From contig DALZZF010000014.1 in the NCBI GenBank assembly GCA_031987605.1, positions 1-64,000 on the forward strand: DNA of 64,000 nt. The letters run 5' to 3'. Below are positions 1 to 9,475 of this stretch, one piece after another. Both the position numbers and the translations under genes were made by a program. The notes under the pieces were generated by a model, which was not told the DNA's origin, searched no databases, and saw nothing but the letters and a program-made list of their open reading frames with translations. Numbering within the stretch: position 1 is the first letter of the stretch; the number at the start of each line of letters is the position of its first letter. The DNA comes from JAFAGO01 sp031987605 (lineage in GTDB: Bacteria > Bacteroidota > Bacteroidia > Flavobacteriales > Weeksellaceae).

Positions 1-236
1 TTTTTTGAATGAATTCTTCGTTTCCCTTTGCGTTAATTGTAATGCGTATAACCTGGGAGCCATATCTTGGGTTTAATTTATTTGGTATCAACAGAATTGA
101 TTTCGCCCTTTCAGGGCTCAACATATCCATTGAATTAATCTTTCCTCGCGTTTTTTAGTATATCACTATTTCGTCATTTTTTTACAATAATCTCATATTT
201 AAAACCATACGATAAACCTTAAACAAATACTTTAAA

Positions 237-1829
237 TTACGATTTAAACTCGCTGATAAAATGCAGTTTAACATTAGGGAATTTTTCCTGCGTCATCGTA
301 ATAGTAAACGAAGAATCCGCTAAAAATACCAGCTGGCTGTATTTATCCCTCGCAAGAAAACGCTGTTTCAGTTTTGCAAATTCTTTAAATTCGTCAGACT
401 TTTCATCCGCTTCCACCCAACATGCTTTATGAATAGAAATCGTTTCATACGTGCATTTTGCGCCATATTCATGTTCAAGACGGTATTGGATAACCTCATA
501 TTGCAAAGCACCAACAGTTCCGATGATTTTTCTTCCATTCATTTCCAGCGTAAATAACTGTGCCACGCCTTCGTCCATCAGTTGATCGATCCCTTTTGAG
601 AGTTGTTTTGCTTTCAATGGATCCTCGTTGTTAATATAACGGAAATGCTCTGGCGAAAAACTCGGAATTCCTTTGAAACTCAATTTTTCTCCGGCAGTTA
701 AGGTATCTCCGATTCGGAAATTTCCGGTATCGTGAAGTCCTACAATATCGCCGGGAAAACTCTCATCAACGATTTCTTTTTTATCGGCAAAAAAAGCGTT
801 TGGGGAAGAAAATTTCATATTTTTTCCTTCTCGAACCAACAGATAATTTTCATTTCTTTTAAAAGTTCCGGAAACGATTTTTACAAACGCCAGACGATCA
901 CGGTGTTTCGGATCCATATTGGCATGAATTTTAAAAACAAATCCGGTAAATTTGCTTTCTTCGGGGCGAACCAAGCGTGTTTCACTTTCTTTGGGCTGTG
1001 GTTCCGGAGCAATTTCAATAAAGGCATCCAAAAGTTCGCGAACTCCGAAATTATTCAATGCTGAACCAAAAAATACAGGCTGAAGATTTCCTTTTTTGTA
1101 TTCTTCACGGTCAAATTCAGGATAAACGGTTTGAATCAGTTCCAATTCTTCACGAAGCGTTGCCGCAGCCTTTTCACCAATAATCTGGTCGATATTCGGA
1201 TCATTAATATCATCAAAAGTAATGCTTTCCCCTACTTTCTGTTTTTTCTCTTCCAGAAAGAGTTGAATGTTGTTTTCCCAAATATTGTAAATTCCCTGAA
1301 AATCGCTTCCCATACCAATCGGAAGAGAAAGCGGAACTACGGATAATCCCAGTTTCTGTTCCACTTCATCCAATAAATCAAAGGCATCTTTTCCTTCACG
1401 ATCCAGTTTATTGATGAATACCAGCATCGGAATACTGCGCATTTGGCACACCTGAACCAATTTTTCGGTTTGTTCCTCCACTCCTTTTGCCACATCAATC
1501 ACCACGATTACCGAATCTACCGCGGTAAGTGTACGGTATGTATCTTCTGCAAAATCTTTGTGACCGGGCGTATCGAGAATATTAATTTTGTGTCCTTTAT
1601 AATGAAATGCCAAAACGGAAGTTGCCACGGAAATTCCTCTCTGGCGCTCGATTTCCATAAAGTCGGAAGTCGCTCCTTTCTTAATTTTATTGGATTTCAC
1701 AGCTCCCGCTTCCTGAATCGCACCTCCGAAAAGCAAAAGTTTTTCAGTGAGCGTGGTTTTTCCGGCATCCGGGTGCGAAATGATTCCGAACGTTTTCCTT
1801 TTTTGTATTTCTTTGACTAAGTCTGCCAT
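237..1829 (-). CDS. prfC: Peptide chain release factor 3 (RF3)
   Basis: RF3 is a translational GTPase that recycles RF1/RF2 from the ribosome after peptide release. The protein is about 530 residues, close to the 529 of E. coli RF3. The G domain is intact: the P-loop is SHPDAGKT (about residues 18-25), switch I has RGISV, G3 is DTPGH and G4 is NKLD. The elongation-factor domain II and the RF3 C-terminal domain follow. An in-frame TTG lies two codons upstream at 1835, but the ATG at 1829 is the better start. The gene is divergent from the CPBP protease gene, and the roughly 150 bp between them must hold both promoters. Assignment is firm because the P-loop and overall length are typical of RF3 rather than EF-G. 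Confidence 0.96.
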   Translation of the reverse strand: MADLVKEIQKRKTFGIISHPDAGKTTLTEKLLLFGGAIQEAGAVKSNKIKKGATSDFMEIERQRGISVATSVLAFHYKGHKINILDTPGHKDFAEDTYRTLTAVDSVIVVIDVAKGVEEQTEKLVQVCQMRSIPMLVFINKLDREGKDAFDLLDEVEQKLGLSVVPLSLPIGMGSDFQGIYNIWENNIQLFLEEKKQKVGESITFDDINDPNIDQIIGEKAAATLREELELIQTVYPEFDREEYKKGNLQPVFFGSALNNFGVRELLDAFIEIAPEPQPKESETRLVRPEESKFTGFVFKIHANMDPKHRDRLAFVKIVSGTFKRNENYLLVREGKNMKFSSPNAFFADKKEIVDESFPGDIVGLHDTGNFRIGDTLTAGEKLSFKGIPSFSPEHFRYINNEDPLKAKQLSKGIDQLMDEGVAQLFTLEMNGRKIIGTVGALQYEVIQYRLEHEYGAKCTYETISIHKACWVEADEKSDEFKEFAKLKQRFLARDKYSQLVFLADSSFTITMTQEKFPNVKLHFISEFKS

Positions 1830-1982
1830 ATTCAAATTTATGGCTGCAAAAATCGGGAAATTTATTGAGATTTGAAATTTGAAAGTTATTTTTATCAGGT
1901 TGAATGAAAGGAACTGAAATAGATTTTGCTTTTATGCAGAGATGAAAACCCAATTGTATATCTTTGCCGGAAAGAACTGAAT

Positions 1983-2828
1983 ATGTCTCAAAATTCTACA
2001 CTTCCAAAATTTACCTTTGGGTGGAAAGGTGCAGCCGCGCTTATCGGAGGCGCATTTTTACCGATTTTGATTCTCTCCCTTTTGGATGTTGTTGCTCTGC
2101 TCATTTTCAAGACCAATATTCAATATCGGGAATGGTATTTGCTAGTGTCGAACACGATCATGTGGTGCGGTGCAATCTGGGCATTTGATTACTTGGTTTG
2201 TAGACCGGAAACCGGGAAAAAACTGAATTTTAATTTCAGTTCAAAAAATTTATATACCTATTTTCTGGTGTTTCCGATGATGTTCAGCATGGGACTGATT
2301 GCAGAATATCTCTCCACTTTGATTCCGGTTACAGGTCCGATTTTTGGGGATATGTATGAATTCTACTCAAAATTTCTGAATCAACTTTCCGGTGATCCAG
2401 TTTTAATGGTGATTATGGCAGTCGTGATGGCACCGGTTTTTGAAGAAATTGTTTTCCGGGGAATCATTATGAAAGGTATGTTGAATAAAGGCGTAAAACC
2501 GACACGTGCGATTTGGATCTCGGCATTGGTTTTCGGACTTATCCATGGGAATCCGTGGCAGTTTGTTGGGGCTACTTTGTTGGGTTTTGTATTGGGATTG
2601 GTATACTACAAGACCAAATCTTTGTTACTGCCCATTTTGCTGCATGGCTTTAATAATTTAGTTTCAACTTTACTGATGACGACGTTTAAAACAGAAAGTT
2701 TTGCCGATGCATTCCGTCTTCCGGAATGGGCGATTTTGATTGCGGGAGTTGTAATCTTCGGAACGTTTTACTTTTTATTCACCAAAAAATATAAGGTTGC
2801 CTATTCTGAAGAGAATACAAGCTTTTGA
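1983..2828 (+). CDS. CPBP family intramembrane metalloprotease
   Basis: This is a polytopic membrane protein of about 281 residues with the three motifs of the CPBP (Abi/CAAX protease and bacteriocin-processing) family. They are FEEIVFRG (Glu-Glu and Arg, about residues 156-163), a second segment with FGLIHGNPWQF, and a third with LLHGFNN. The Glu and His residues are those expected to bind the catalytic metal. Six to eight hydrophobic helices are visible. The open frame extends 19 codons further upstream, but the ATG at 1983 follows a TATCTTTG -7 box (1959-1966), so it is taken as the start. rdgB follows 17 bp downstream on the same strand. The substrate is unknown; bacterial members are variously linked to peptide modification, protein export or self-immunity. 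Confidence 0.85.
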   Translation: MSQNSTLPKFTFGWKGAAALIGGAFLPILILSLLDVVALLIFKTNIQYREWYLLVSNTIMWCGAIWAFDYLVCRPETGKKLNFNFSSKNLYTYFLVFPMMFSMGLIAEYLSTLIPVTGPIFGDMYEFYSKFLNQLSGDPVLMVIMAVVMAPVFEEIVFRGIIMKGMLNKGVKPTRAIWISALVFGLIHGNPWQFVGATLLGFVLGLVYYKTKSLLLPILLHGFNNLVSTLLMTTFKTESFADAFRLPEWAILIAGVVIFGTFYFLFTKKYKVAYSEENTSF

Positions 2829-2845
2829 TTAAAAAAAATAAATAA

Positions 2846-3418
2846 ATGCCGCACGAAATTTTAATTGCCACCCATAATCTTCATAAAAAAGAAGAAATTC
2901 AACAGATTTTAGGATCTGGCTATACTGTAAAATCGCTTACCGATTTCGGTATTCACGATGAAATTATAGAGGACGGAAAATCCTTTGAGGAAAATGCAGA
3001 AATAAAAGCAAAATACTGTTTTGAAAAAACCGGAATTCCAAGTATTGGGGATGATTCCGGATTGGTGGTGGAAGAATTGGACGGGAGGCCGGGAATTTTT
3101 TCTGCGCGTTACGCCGGAGATCACGATTTCGGAAAAAACATTACCAAAGTATTGACAGAAATGCAGGGAAAGGAAAACAGAAAAGCCTATTTCATTACCG
3201 TTTTATGCTATTACGACGAAAATGGTTCCAATTTTTTTGAAGGTCGTGTATACGGAAATCTCCTTCACGAAAACAAAGGACATAAAGGTTTTGGCTATGA
3301 CCCGATTTTTGTTCCTGATGGTGATGAAAAAACCTTTGCTGAAATGCTACCCGACGAAAAAAACCAAATCAGCCACCGTAAAAAAGCGATTGAGAAATTT
3401 TTAGAAGCACAATTCTAA
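2846..3418 (+). CDS. rdgB: XTP/dITP diphosphatase (RdgB/HAM1)
   Basis: This enzyme hydrolyses non-canonical purine triphosphates (dITP, XTP) to monophosphates and so keeps them out of DNA and RNA. The 190-residue protein has the family signatures in order: an N-terminal ATHN substrate loop (residues 8-11), GDDSGL with the metal and catalytic acids near residue 70, ARYAG, GYDPIF near residue 150 and the C-terminal SHR. It is probably co-transcribed with the CPBP gene 17 bp upstream. The TAA stop codon at 3416-3418 doubles as one arm of the target-site duplication of the adjoining MITE. Positions 3371-3402 near the 3' end are repeated exactly at 6818-6849. Confidence 0.96.
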   Translation: MPHEILIATHNLHKKEEIQQILGSGYTVKSLTDFGIHDEIIEDGKSFEENAEIKAKYCFEKTGIPSIGDDSGLVVEELDGRPGIFSARYAGDHDFGKNITKVLTEMQGKENRKAYFITVLCYYDENGSNFFEGRVYGNLLHENKGHKGFGYDPIFVPDGDEKTFAEMLPDEKNQISHRKKAIEKFLEAQF

Positions 3419-3610
3419 GAGCCTGTTTAAAATTTTACCGAATTTTTTAATATAGCCTCAGAAAATCATCTTTGCTAAATTTTGATGCTCTTTTGAACGT
3501 ATTTTCTACTTCCTATTTTTGATTTAGCCCGCTAAATCTGCAAACATGAAGCAGAAAATCCATCTCAAAAGACCTATAAAATTTTTAGCAATAAAATTTT
3601 AAACAGGCTC
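3419..3610. mobile_element. 192-bp MITE with perfect 19-bp terminal inverted repeats
   Basis: The element starts GAGCCTGTTTAAAATTTTA (3419-3437) and ends with its exact reverse complement (3592-3610). It is flanked on both sides by TAA (3416-3418 and 3611-3613), which reads as a 3-bp target-site duplication; CTAAG on both sides is an alternative 5-bp reading with shorter inverted repeats. There is no coding capacity, so it must be mobilised by a transposase elsewhere. Ends beginning GAGCC with a TNA duplication would suit an IS5-family (IS1031-like) source, but that is an inference. A shrunken relative lies at 57361-57431. The element is inserted at the stop codon of rdgB without destroying it. 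Confidence 0.85.
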
Positions 3611-3644
3611 TAAGAAATTGTTACGATTTCAAAATTCAACATAA

Positions 3645-3675
3645 AAAAAGTCAGCACCAAGGATGCTGACTTTTT
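3645..3675 (-). terminator. Rho-independent terminator of the RCC1-repeat gene
   Basis: A 12-bp stem (3645-3656 with 3664-3675) with a 7-nt loop is flanked by A and T runs. It lies 31 bp beyond the stop codon of the minus-strand RCC1-repeat gene. The A tract on the other side could let it act in both directions. Confidence 0.8.
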
Positions 3676-3705
3676 CACTTTAATCCAAAATCTAAATCTT
3701 TTCGA

Positions 3706-6477
3706 TTATTGTTTGATTACTTTAATCGTTTTAATTTCCTGAGAATCAAGTTTAATTTTTACCAGATAAATCCCAGAAGGTAAATTTTCAAGATTAATGA
3801 TTTCAGAATTTGCGGATAATACTTTTTGCCCCAGAGTATTATAAACCACAACTTCCTGAATATTTTCGGGGCTTTGGATTGTAACTAAACCTTTGGTTGG
3901 ATTAGGATAAAGCTGAATATTTTTTAATGTATTTTCAACTGTACTTAACTGACCAGAAATCTCTATCGAAATTTCTCCGTATGCAGAAGTCTCTTCCACG
4001 GATGTTGCTCTTACAATGACGGTACCGTTTGCAATTGCAGTTACCAATCCGTTCTGATCTATAGTTGCCAAATTACCTCCTTCAGAAATAGACCAGTTTA
4101 TTTCCTGATTTGCTTCAGCAGGAGAAATAACTGCTTGTAACTTCAATGTGCCTGAAATTTCAGAAATCACCGCCGGAACATTATTTTCTGTAGAAACAGC
4201 AACTGATAATATCTGATTTTCATTTTCTACAGCAGCGATACCGCACTGATAAGTAGCATAACTAATTTGATTCGTACCCATGCCCACTTCACCGTTTGCA
4301 TTTCTTCCCACCATACAAACATCGGTTCTGGATGCTTTGAGGATGCTTTTATGATTTTGTCCGGTACTGATCTGAACAATATTATTGTGATCCGGAACTA
4401 GTACAGGAGTTGGGTGATTCTGCCCATCACCAATTCCAAGTTCATGGAAATAGGTTGCAAAATTGCTCCATGCTTTAAGTTCTCCTGTTTCAATAATTCC
4501 CGCACCAGACCAAGATGCTAATTTGGCTTTAAGAAAATGATCTTCTGCACCAATTCTGGTCGGCTCCAAAATTTTCGTCGGCAATGGTAAAGGTTGTCCT
4601 AATTGCCCCATACTTGCAGCTCCCCATCCCCAAAGAGTTCCATCCGCCTTTAAAGCATAAGATGACATGGTATGTGCACTTACAGCCACCCAATCATCAT
4701 CCGTTCCAATTTGCTGAGGAGTTAAAATGTCCGCAGTATCCGAGCCACCACCTGCTTCACCAGCATAATTTCTTCCCCAACCCCAAAGTGTACCATCGTC
4801 TTTTATCGCAATAGTATGAAAACCACCCATGGATATGGTATTCCACAGATCATTCTCGGTTCCCACTCTTACAGGATGGAATTCACTGCTTCTATTCCCA
4901 TTTCCAAGATTACCATTGCTATTATACCCCCAAGTCCAAAGTGTACCATCCGCTTTTATCCCCGCAGATGAAAAGGAACCAGCAATTATACCTAACCAGT
5001 CGTTATTTTGTCCTATTTGTGCAGGAATAGCTTCTACAGAATTTCCCGTAATTGAACCAACTGCACCACTCTCGTTATCTCCCCAACCCCACGCAGTTCC
5101 ATCATCTTTCAGAACTAAAGAATGACCATAACCAACTGAAATTGAAATATTATTTTCTCCTGCTGCGGGAATATCGGTTGGTGCATTATAATCTATATTG
5201 TCTCCAATTCCCAGATTATAATCTCCGTTATATCCCCATCCTTTCAAGTTACCATTTCCGTACAATACCATTGTTGAAAATCCATGACCGGATGCTACTG
5301 TAATAATTTCATTGGATTTACTCCCGTTAAACTCAGGATTTTCCTGGGCTTGTTCTTGAATGCTCCCTGTTCCTAATTGTCCGAGATTGTTTTTGCCCCA
5401 AGTATAAAGCTTACCATCCGAAGCAAGAGCATAAGCCGTATATTCTCCAGCGGATACTGATACAATTTTACTGATATTACTAATCATAACAGGATTTGAC
5501 GGTACTGATTGTCCCGCACCTAAAACATCTCCCCACTGCCAAGCTGTTCCATCTGTGCTGGTTGCAATTACATGATACTTTCCTGCTTGGACATTTTTCC
5601 AAACATTAGTCCCTATTTGGCTGGGTTCTGTAACAGATGCAGTATTGCCATTGGCAATCTGACCGTAATAATTGTCTCCCCAAGCCCAAAGACTTCCATC
5701 AGATTTAAGTGCGGCAGAGAAATAACCGCCTGCAGAAATTTGTCGCCACTTAGTATTTATATCGATATGAACAGGTGTAGCTATTCCAGTTGAAGTTGAA
5801 CCATTACCAAGCTGTCCTAATGTATTCTCGCCCCAAGCCCAGAGAGAACCATTAGCCTTTAAAGCTAAATTATGATTAATTCCTGCAGAGATAGAACTCC
5901 AGTCCTTATCTGTTCCTATTTGAACAGGTTCTGGGAAAGATGCGCTCCAGCCGGAAATCGTTCCATTACCCAATTGTCCAAAATAATTATAGCCCCATGC
6001 CCAAAGAGTTCCGTCACTTTTTAACGCAATTGTATGTTTTCCACCTGCAGAAACCGATGTCCAATTATGATCACTGCCGACTTGTACAGGAACAGATGAA
6101 TTAACTGTATTCCCAACTCCTAATTGCCCGCGATCATTTAAGCCCCATGCCCAAAGTGTTCCGTCTGCTTTTATTCCCATGGAAAAATCGGTACCACCAC
6201 TTACAAAAATCCAGTTTTCATCAGTTCCAATTCTTACGGGTAAAGATTCATTTTGTTGAGAACTATTCCCCAGTTGTCCTTGATTATTCTTCCCGGAAGC
6301 ATACAATTTCCCGTTTTTAATTTCAAGATAATGACTGTTACCCGCAGAAACTCTTTGATAATTTTCCAGATATGGCTGGTTTAACTTCTCACCTCCCAAT
6401 CGATTAAACTGAGCCTTTGCATAATTGGCAAACATCATTAAAAGAATGGATGCACAGATGTAGATTTTTTTTGTCAT
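3706..6477 (-). CDS. RCC1-repeat protein with Ig-like domain and T9SS sorting signal
   Basis: This is a secreted or surface protein of 923 residues. A signal peptide (about residues 1-22, ending AKAQ) is followed by roughly a dozen RCC1-type repeats of about 50 residues (about 40-760). These carry the recurring signatures DGTLWAWG, GQLGNG and SAG..H, typical of a seven-bladed beta-propeller fold. A BIG2-like Ig domain (about 765-845) follows, and then a type IX secretion sorting domain with the YPNPT and LPSGIYLVKI motifs that ends in basic residues. Function is probably adhesion or binding; nothing in the sequence gives a catalytic role. The gene stands alone, has its own terminator, and lies between copies of a 32-bp duplication of the rdgB tail, suggesting late arrival at this locus. 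Confidence 0.85.
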   Translation of the reverse strand: MTKKIYICASILLMMFANYAKAQFNRLGGEKLNQPYLENYQRVSAGNSHYLEIKNGKLYASGKNNQGQLGNSSQQNESLPVRIGTDENWIFVSGGTDFSMGIKADGTLWAWGLNDRGQLGVGNTVNSSVPVQVGSDHNWTSVSAGGKHTIALKSDGTLWAWGYNYFGQLGNGTISGWSASFPEPVQIGTDKDWSSISAGINHNLALKANGSLWAWGENTLGQLGNGSTSTGIATPVHIDINTKWRQISAGGYFSAALKSDGSLWAWGDNYYGQIANGNTASVTEPSQIGTNVWKNVQAGKYHVIATSTDGTAWQWGDVLGAGQSVPSNPVMISNISKIVSVSAGEYTAYALASDGKLYTWGKNNLGQLGTGSIQEQAQENPEFNGSKSNEIITVASGHGFSTMVLYGNGNLKGWGYNGDYNLGIGDNIDYNAPTDIPAAGENNISISVGYGHSLVLKDDGTAWGWGDNESGAVGSITGNSVEAIPAQIGQNNDWLGIIAGSFSSAGIKADGTLWTWGYNSNGNLGNGNRSSEFHPVRVGTENDLWNTISMGGFHTIAIKDDGTLWGWGRNYAGEAGGGSDTADILTPQQIGTDDDWVAVSAHTMSSYALKADGTLWGWGAASMGQLGQPLPLPTKILEPTRIGAEDHFLKAKLASWSGAGIIETGELKAWSNFATYFHELGIGDGQNHPTPVLVPDHNNIVQISTGQNHKSILKASRTDVCMVGRNANGEVGMGTNQISYATYQCGIAAVENENQILSVAVSTENNVPAVISEISGTLKLQAVISPAEANQEINWSISEGGNLATIDQNGLVTAIANGTVIVRATSVEETSAYGEISIEISGQLSTVENTLKNIQLYPNPTKGLVTIQSPENIQEVVVYNTLGQKVLSANSEIINLENLPSGIYLVKIKLDSQEIKTIKVIKQ

Positions 6478-7021
6478 AATGATTTGTTTAATTGAATGCC
6501 GGGCTGCATAAACAAAAGAATATGGAGTACTGGTTTATTATGCAGCTTTTTCCCGGCAAGTTTGTAAATACTGAAAAAGATTAATGTTGTTTTTTTGATG
6601 GTGCTAAATTACTTTTATTTAGAATAATTAAAAATAATAAAAAATATGAGTTTTATCATGCTGTAGAAATATGACTTACTAAAAAGCATTTCTGGTCTCT
6701 CGGGTTTATATAGAGAATAGTACAAGTAATTTTATAGAACTGCTGGAGTCTGTCTAAAATTTTCTTAGTGATCTATCAATCCAATTTCAAAAAAGTAAAA
6801 CCTATTAGTTTTAAATTAGCCACCGTAAAAAAGCGATTGAGAAATTTTTGGATTTTTTAAGATAAACAATCTTTCATTTTAAATAAAAACGTATTAGATC
6901 ATTCAAAAATTATTAATGTTCAATGATGATTTCAAAATAGTTTACCTAAATTTAATCCTGGTTTCATTTACTTTAGCTTAAATTATCTATCTTAGAATCA
7001 AAATTTTAAAAACCAAAAAAA
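6478..7021. other. 544-bp intergenic region
   Basis: This AT-rich divergent spacer should hold promoters for the RCC1 gene (leftward) and the lipoprotein gene (rightward). A TATCTTAG at about 6988-6995 resembles a -7 box for the latter. The 32-bp copy of the rdgB 3' end lies at 6818-6849. No open reading frame here looks real. Confidence 0.5.
6818..6849 (+). repeat. Exact 32-bp copy of the rdgB 3' coding end
   Basis: These 32 bases are identical to 3371-3402 inside rdgB and are in the same orientation. Identity stops abruptly on both sides. The two copies bracket the MITE and the RCC1-repeat gene (spacing 3,447 bp), as expected if this block was inserted with a partial duplication of the original rdgB end. 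Confidence 0.85.
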
Positions 7022-7624
7022 ATGAAACAAATAATCACATTATGCATGGCACTCTCACTATTATCATGCAAAAAAGACGAAAAAAAGGAAGGTGGTTTGG
7101 GCAGCACCATTGAAAGTGTAAGCAATCTGAACAAAATTGCAAACAAAATGGAAGACGTTCAGAAAAATATTGACGAACTGAAAGCCAAAACACCAGTTTC
7201 CAATGATGAACTGAAAACGGTTATTCCGGAAACTCTTGCAGGACTAAAGCGTACGGAAATTACAGTAGGCGGAATGTCGACAATGAATTTGAGTTCTGCT
7301 GAAGCACAATTTTCCAACGAGCAAAAGAATATAAAATTAAATATCATCGACGGTGCAGGAGAAGCCGGTAGCGGTGTGGTATCTATTTTTATGCTGACTT
7401 TGAATGCAGATATGGAAAAAACTACTGAAAATGGATTCGAGAAAACAGCAACGGTTAACGGACAAAAATCTTTTGTTTCTGAAAACAAAAACGGAGAATC
7501 CTTGGATTCTGAAATCAAATTTATTGCGAAAAATCGCTATATGATTGATGCATCGGCGGACGGAATATCCTCGGAAGAACTTGGAAAGGCTTTGGCAGAA
7601 ATTAATTTTTCGAAATTGCCTTAA
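7022..7624 (+). CDS. Putative lipoprotein of unknown function
   Basis: This 200-residue protein starts with a lipoprotein signal (lipobox LLSC, Cys16) followed by a Lys/Glu-rich stretch. A short heptad-like segment follows (about residues 30-60, rich in Asn, Lys and Glu). The remaining alpha/beta region has no motif I recognise. It is probably anchored in the periplasm or outer membrane by lipid. The gene is monocistronic and shares a strong bidirectional terminator with the phosphoglucomutase gene downstream. Confidence 0.7.
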   Translation: MKQIITLCMALSLLSCKKDEKKEGGLGSTIESVSNLNKIANKMEDVQKNIDELKAKTPVSNDELKTVIPETLAGLKRTEITVGGMSTMNLSSAEAQFSNEQKNIKLNIIDGAGEAGSGVVSIFMLTLNADMEKTTENGFEKTATVNGQKSFVSENKNGESLDSEIKFIAKNRYMIDASADGISSEELGKALAEINFSKLP

Positions 7625-7640
7625 TTTCTATTCTATAATA

Positions 7641-7681
7641 AAAAAACCTTCGGCGTAGCTTTGCTACGCCGAAGGTTTTTT
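7641..7681. terminator. Bidirectional terminator
   Basis: A near-perfect 19-bp stem with a TTT loop (7641-7659 with 7663-7681) has an A run on one side and a T run on the other. It sits between two convergent genes (stops at 7624 and 7695) and should end transcription from both. Confidence 0.92.
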
Positions 7682-7694
7682 TATTATCTTATTT

Positions 7695-9413
7695 CTACAA
7701 ATTCAAATCTTTTTCAACTGATTTTATTTTTCCCTGAAGAACGGGAAGCTTTTCTACAAAATCCTGCTGAGTGGAAATTTTATCTTTTACAGAGACATAG
7801 AATTTAATTTTCGGTTCGGTTCCGGAAGGTCGAACACAAACTTTAGTTCCATCCTCAGTATAGAAGATCAAAACATTGGATTTTGGAATATCATCCATTA
7901 CCGATTTTTCTCCGGTCTTGATGTCCAATTGTGTTTGCTCTTTGAAATCTTTCAATATAGCAACCGGTGATCCTGCGATTTCTTTTGGCGGATTGGTGCG
8001 GAAATCGGTCATCATCTGAGCAATTTCTTCAGCTCCGGTTCTCCCCTTTCTTACCACATTTACCAAGCCTTCAAGATACATTCCCACATTTTCATAAATC
8101 TCGATTAGGTACTGATATATGGTTTTTCCTTGAGATTTTAGAAGCGCTGCAATTTCACATGCTACGAGAATCGAACCGCAGGAATCTTTATCGCGAACGA
8201 AATCTCCGGTCATAAAGCCAAAACTTTCTTCCCCTCCGCAAATGAATTTTTCTTTGCCTTCTGCATCATGAATCATTTTCCCAATCCATTTAAAACCGGT
8301 TAATCCCGCTTTACATTCCACTCCGAATTCTTTCGCAATATCAAAGAAAATATCAGAAGTTACAATGGTGGAACCAATGAATTCTTTACCATCAATTTTT
8401 CCGGCTTTTTTCCATTGATCCAAAATATAATAAGTCAAAATCGTGTTGCATTGATTTCCGTTCAGCAATTGTAAATCTCCATCGAGATTTCTTACGGCAA
8501 TTCCCAAACGGTCGCCATCCGGATCGGTTCCGATCACGATATCCCCGTTGGTAATTTTTGCCAGATCCAACGCCATGGAAAGTGCAGCCGGTTCTTCAGG
8601 ATTCGGGGAAGCAACAGTCGGGAAGTTTCCGCTTGGAATCATCTGTTCCGTAACCAAATCAATTTTTTGAAATCCTGCTTTTTTCAGGGCTTTTGGAACG
8701 GTAGTATAAGTAGTTCCGTGAATGGAAGTGAAAACGATATTCAGATTATCATAACCTGTTTTGTCCTTTTGGTAAAGGGAATTTTCGATACAGGCATCAA
8801 TATATACATCGTCTTGTTCTTCTCCCACCCATTCTAGCAGATCATCATTTCCGTTGAATTTTATCTGGTCGAATTTTGTGGCATATACTTCTTTAATAAT
8901 GTTTTCATCATTAGGCGGAACAACCTGTGCGCCGTCATTCCAATATACTTTGTAACCGTTGTATTCAGGTGGATTGTGAGATGCGGTAAGCACAATTCCG
9001 GCGTTGCAATGTTTGTTTCTTACGGTAAATGAAAGTTCAGGAGTCGGTCTGTGATCTTTGAACAACAGTACTTTAATTCCGTTTGCAGTTAAAACATCTG
9101 CCACTAATTTCCCGAATTCACGTGAGTTATGACGAACATCGTATGCAATGGCAACTTTTATTTCCTGATTTGGAAAACTTTGATGCAGGTAATTTGCAAG
9201 TCCTTGTGTTGCCTGTCCTAAAGTATATTTGTTCAGTCTGTTGGTTCCAACGCCCATAATTCCGCGCATTCCGCCGGTTCCGAATTCCAGTTCACGGTAA
9301 AAAGAATCTTCCAGATCCGGAGAATTGGAATCGATAAGTTCTTGTACTTTTTTGCGGGTCTCTTCATCAAAAGTATCGGTGAGCCAGAGTTTTGCTTTTT
9401 CTAATGTTGTCAT
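7695..9413 (-). CDS. Phospho-sugar mutase (phosphoglucomutase/phosphomannomutase)
   Basis: This alpha-D-phosphohexomutase interconverts hexose 1- and 6-phosphates, probably glucose, mannose or both. The 572-residue protein carries all four family signatures in order: TASHNPPEYNG with the phosphorylated Ser (about 143-153), the Mg2+ loop GTDPDGDR (about 295), the sugar-binding GGEESFG (about 395), and the phosphate-binding RPSGTEPK near residue 535. Its length and the GGEESFG form match the long PGM2-type bacterial enzymes rather than the 450-residue ManB/GlmM class. It is the only gene in its unit, ending at the bidirectional terminator. Which sugar phosphate is preferred cannot be read from the sequence. 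Confidence 0.93.
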   Translation of the reverse strand: MTTLEKAKLWLTDTFDEETRKKVQELIDSNSPDLEDSFYRELEFGTGGMRGIMGVGTNRLNKYTLGQATQGLANYLHQSFPNQEIKVAIAYDVRHNSREFGKLVADVLTANGIKVLLFKDHRPTPELSFTVRNKHCNAGIVLTASHNPPEYNGYKVYWNDGAQVVPPNDENIIKEVYATKFDQIKFNGNDDLLEWVGEEQDDVYIDACIENSLYQKDKTGYDNLNIVFTSIHGTTYTTVPKALKKAGFQKIDLVTEQMIPSGNFPTVASPNPEEPAALSMALDLAKITNGDIVIGTDPDGDRLGIAVRNLDGDLQLLNGNQCNTILTYYILDQWKKAGKIDGKEFIGSTIVTSDIFFDIAKEFGVECKAGLTGFKWIGKMIHDAEGKEKFICGGEESFGFMTGDFVRDKDSCGSILVACEIAALLKSQGKTIYQYLIEIYENVGMYLEGLVNVVRKGRTGAEEIAQMMTDFRTNPPKEIAGSPVAILKDFKEQTQLDIKTGEKSVMDDIPKSNVLIFYTEDGTKVCVRPSGTEPKIKFYVSVKDKISTQQDFVEKLPVLQGKIKSVEKDLNL

Positions 9414-9475
9414 TGTTTTAGGATTTGCTTCAATGTGATTTATAATTTATCTTAATTTTAAACTTTATTTCAGTT

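Noticed and set aside
1..130. Minus-strand frame open from an ATG at 130 to the window edge
   Set aside because: Its first codons are read through the GCCCTTTCAGGGCT palindromic repeat and the rest shows no family resemblance; it is more likely repeat-derived, although a true gene cut by the window edge cannot be excluded.
4584..5303. Several plus-strand open frames inside the RCC1-repeat gene
   Set aside because: They are opposite-strand shadows of repetitive coding sequence, Pro/His/Leu-rich and without homology.
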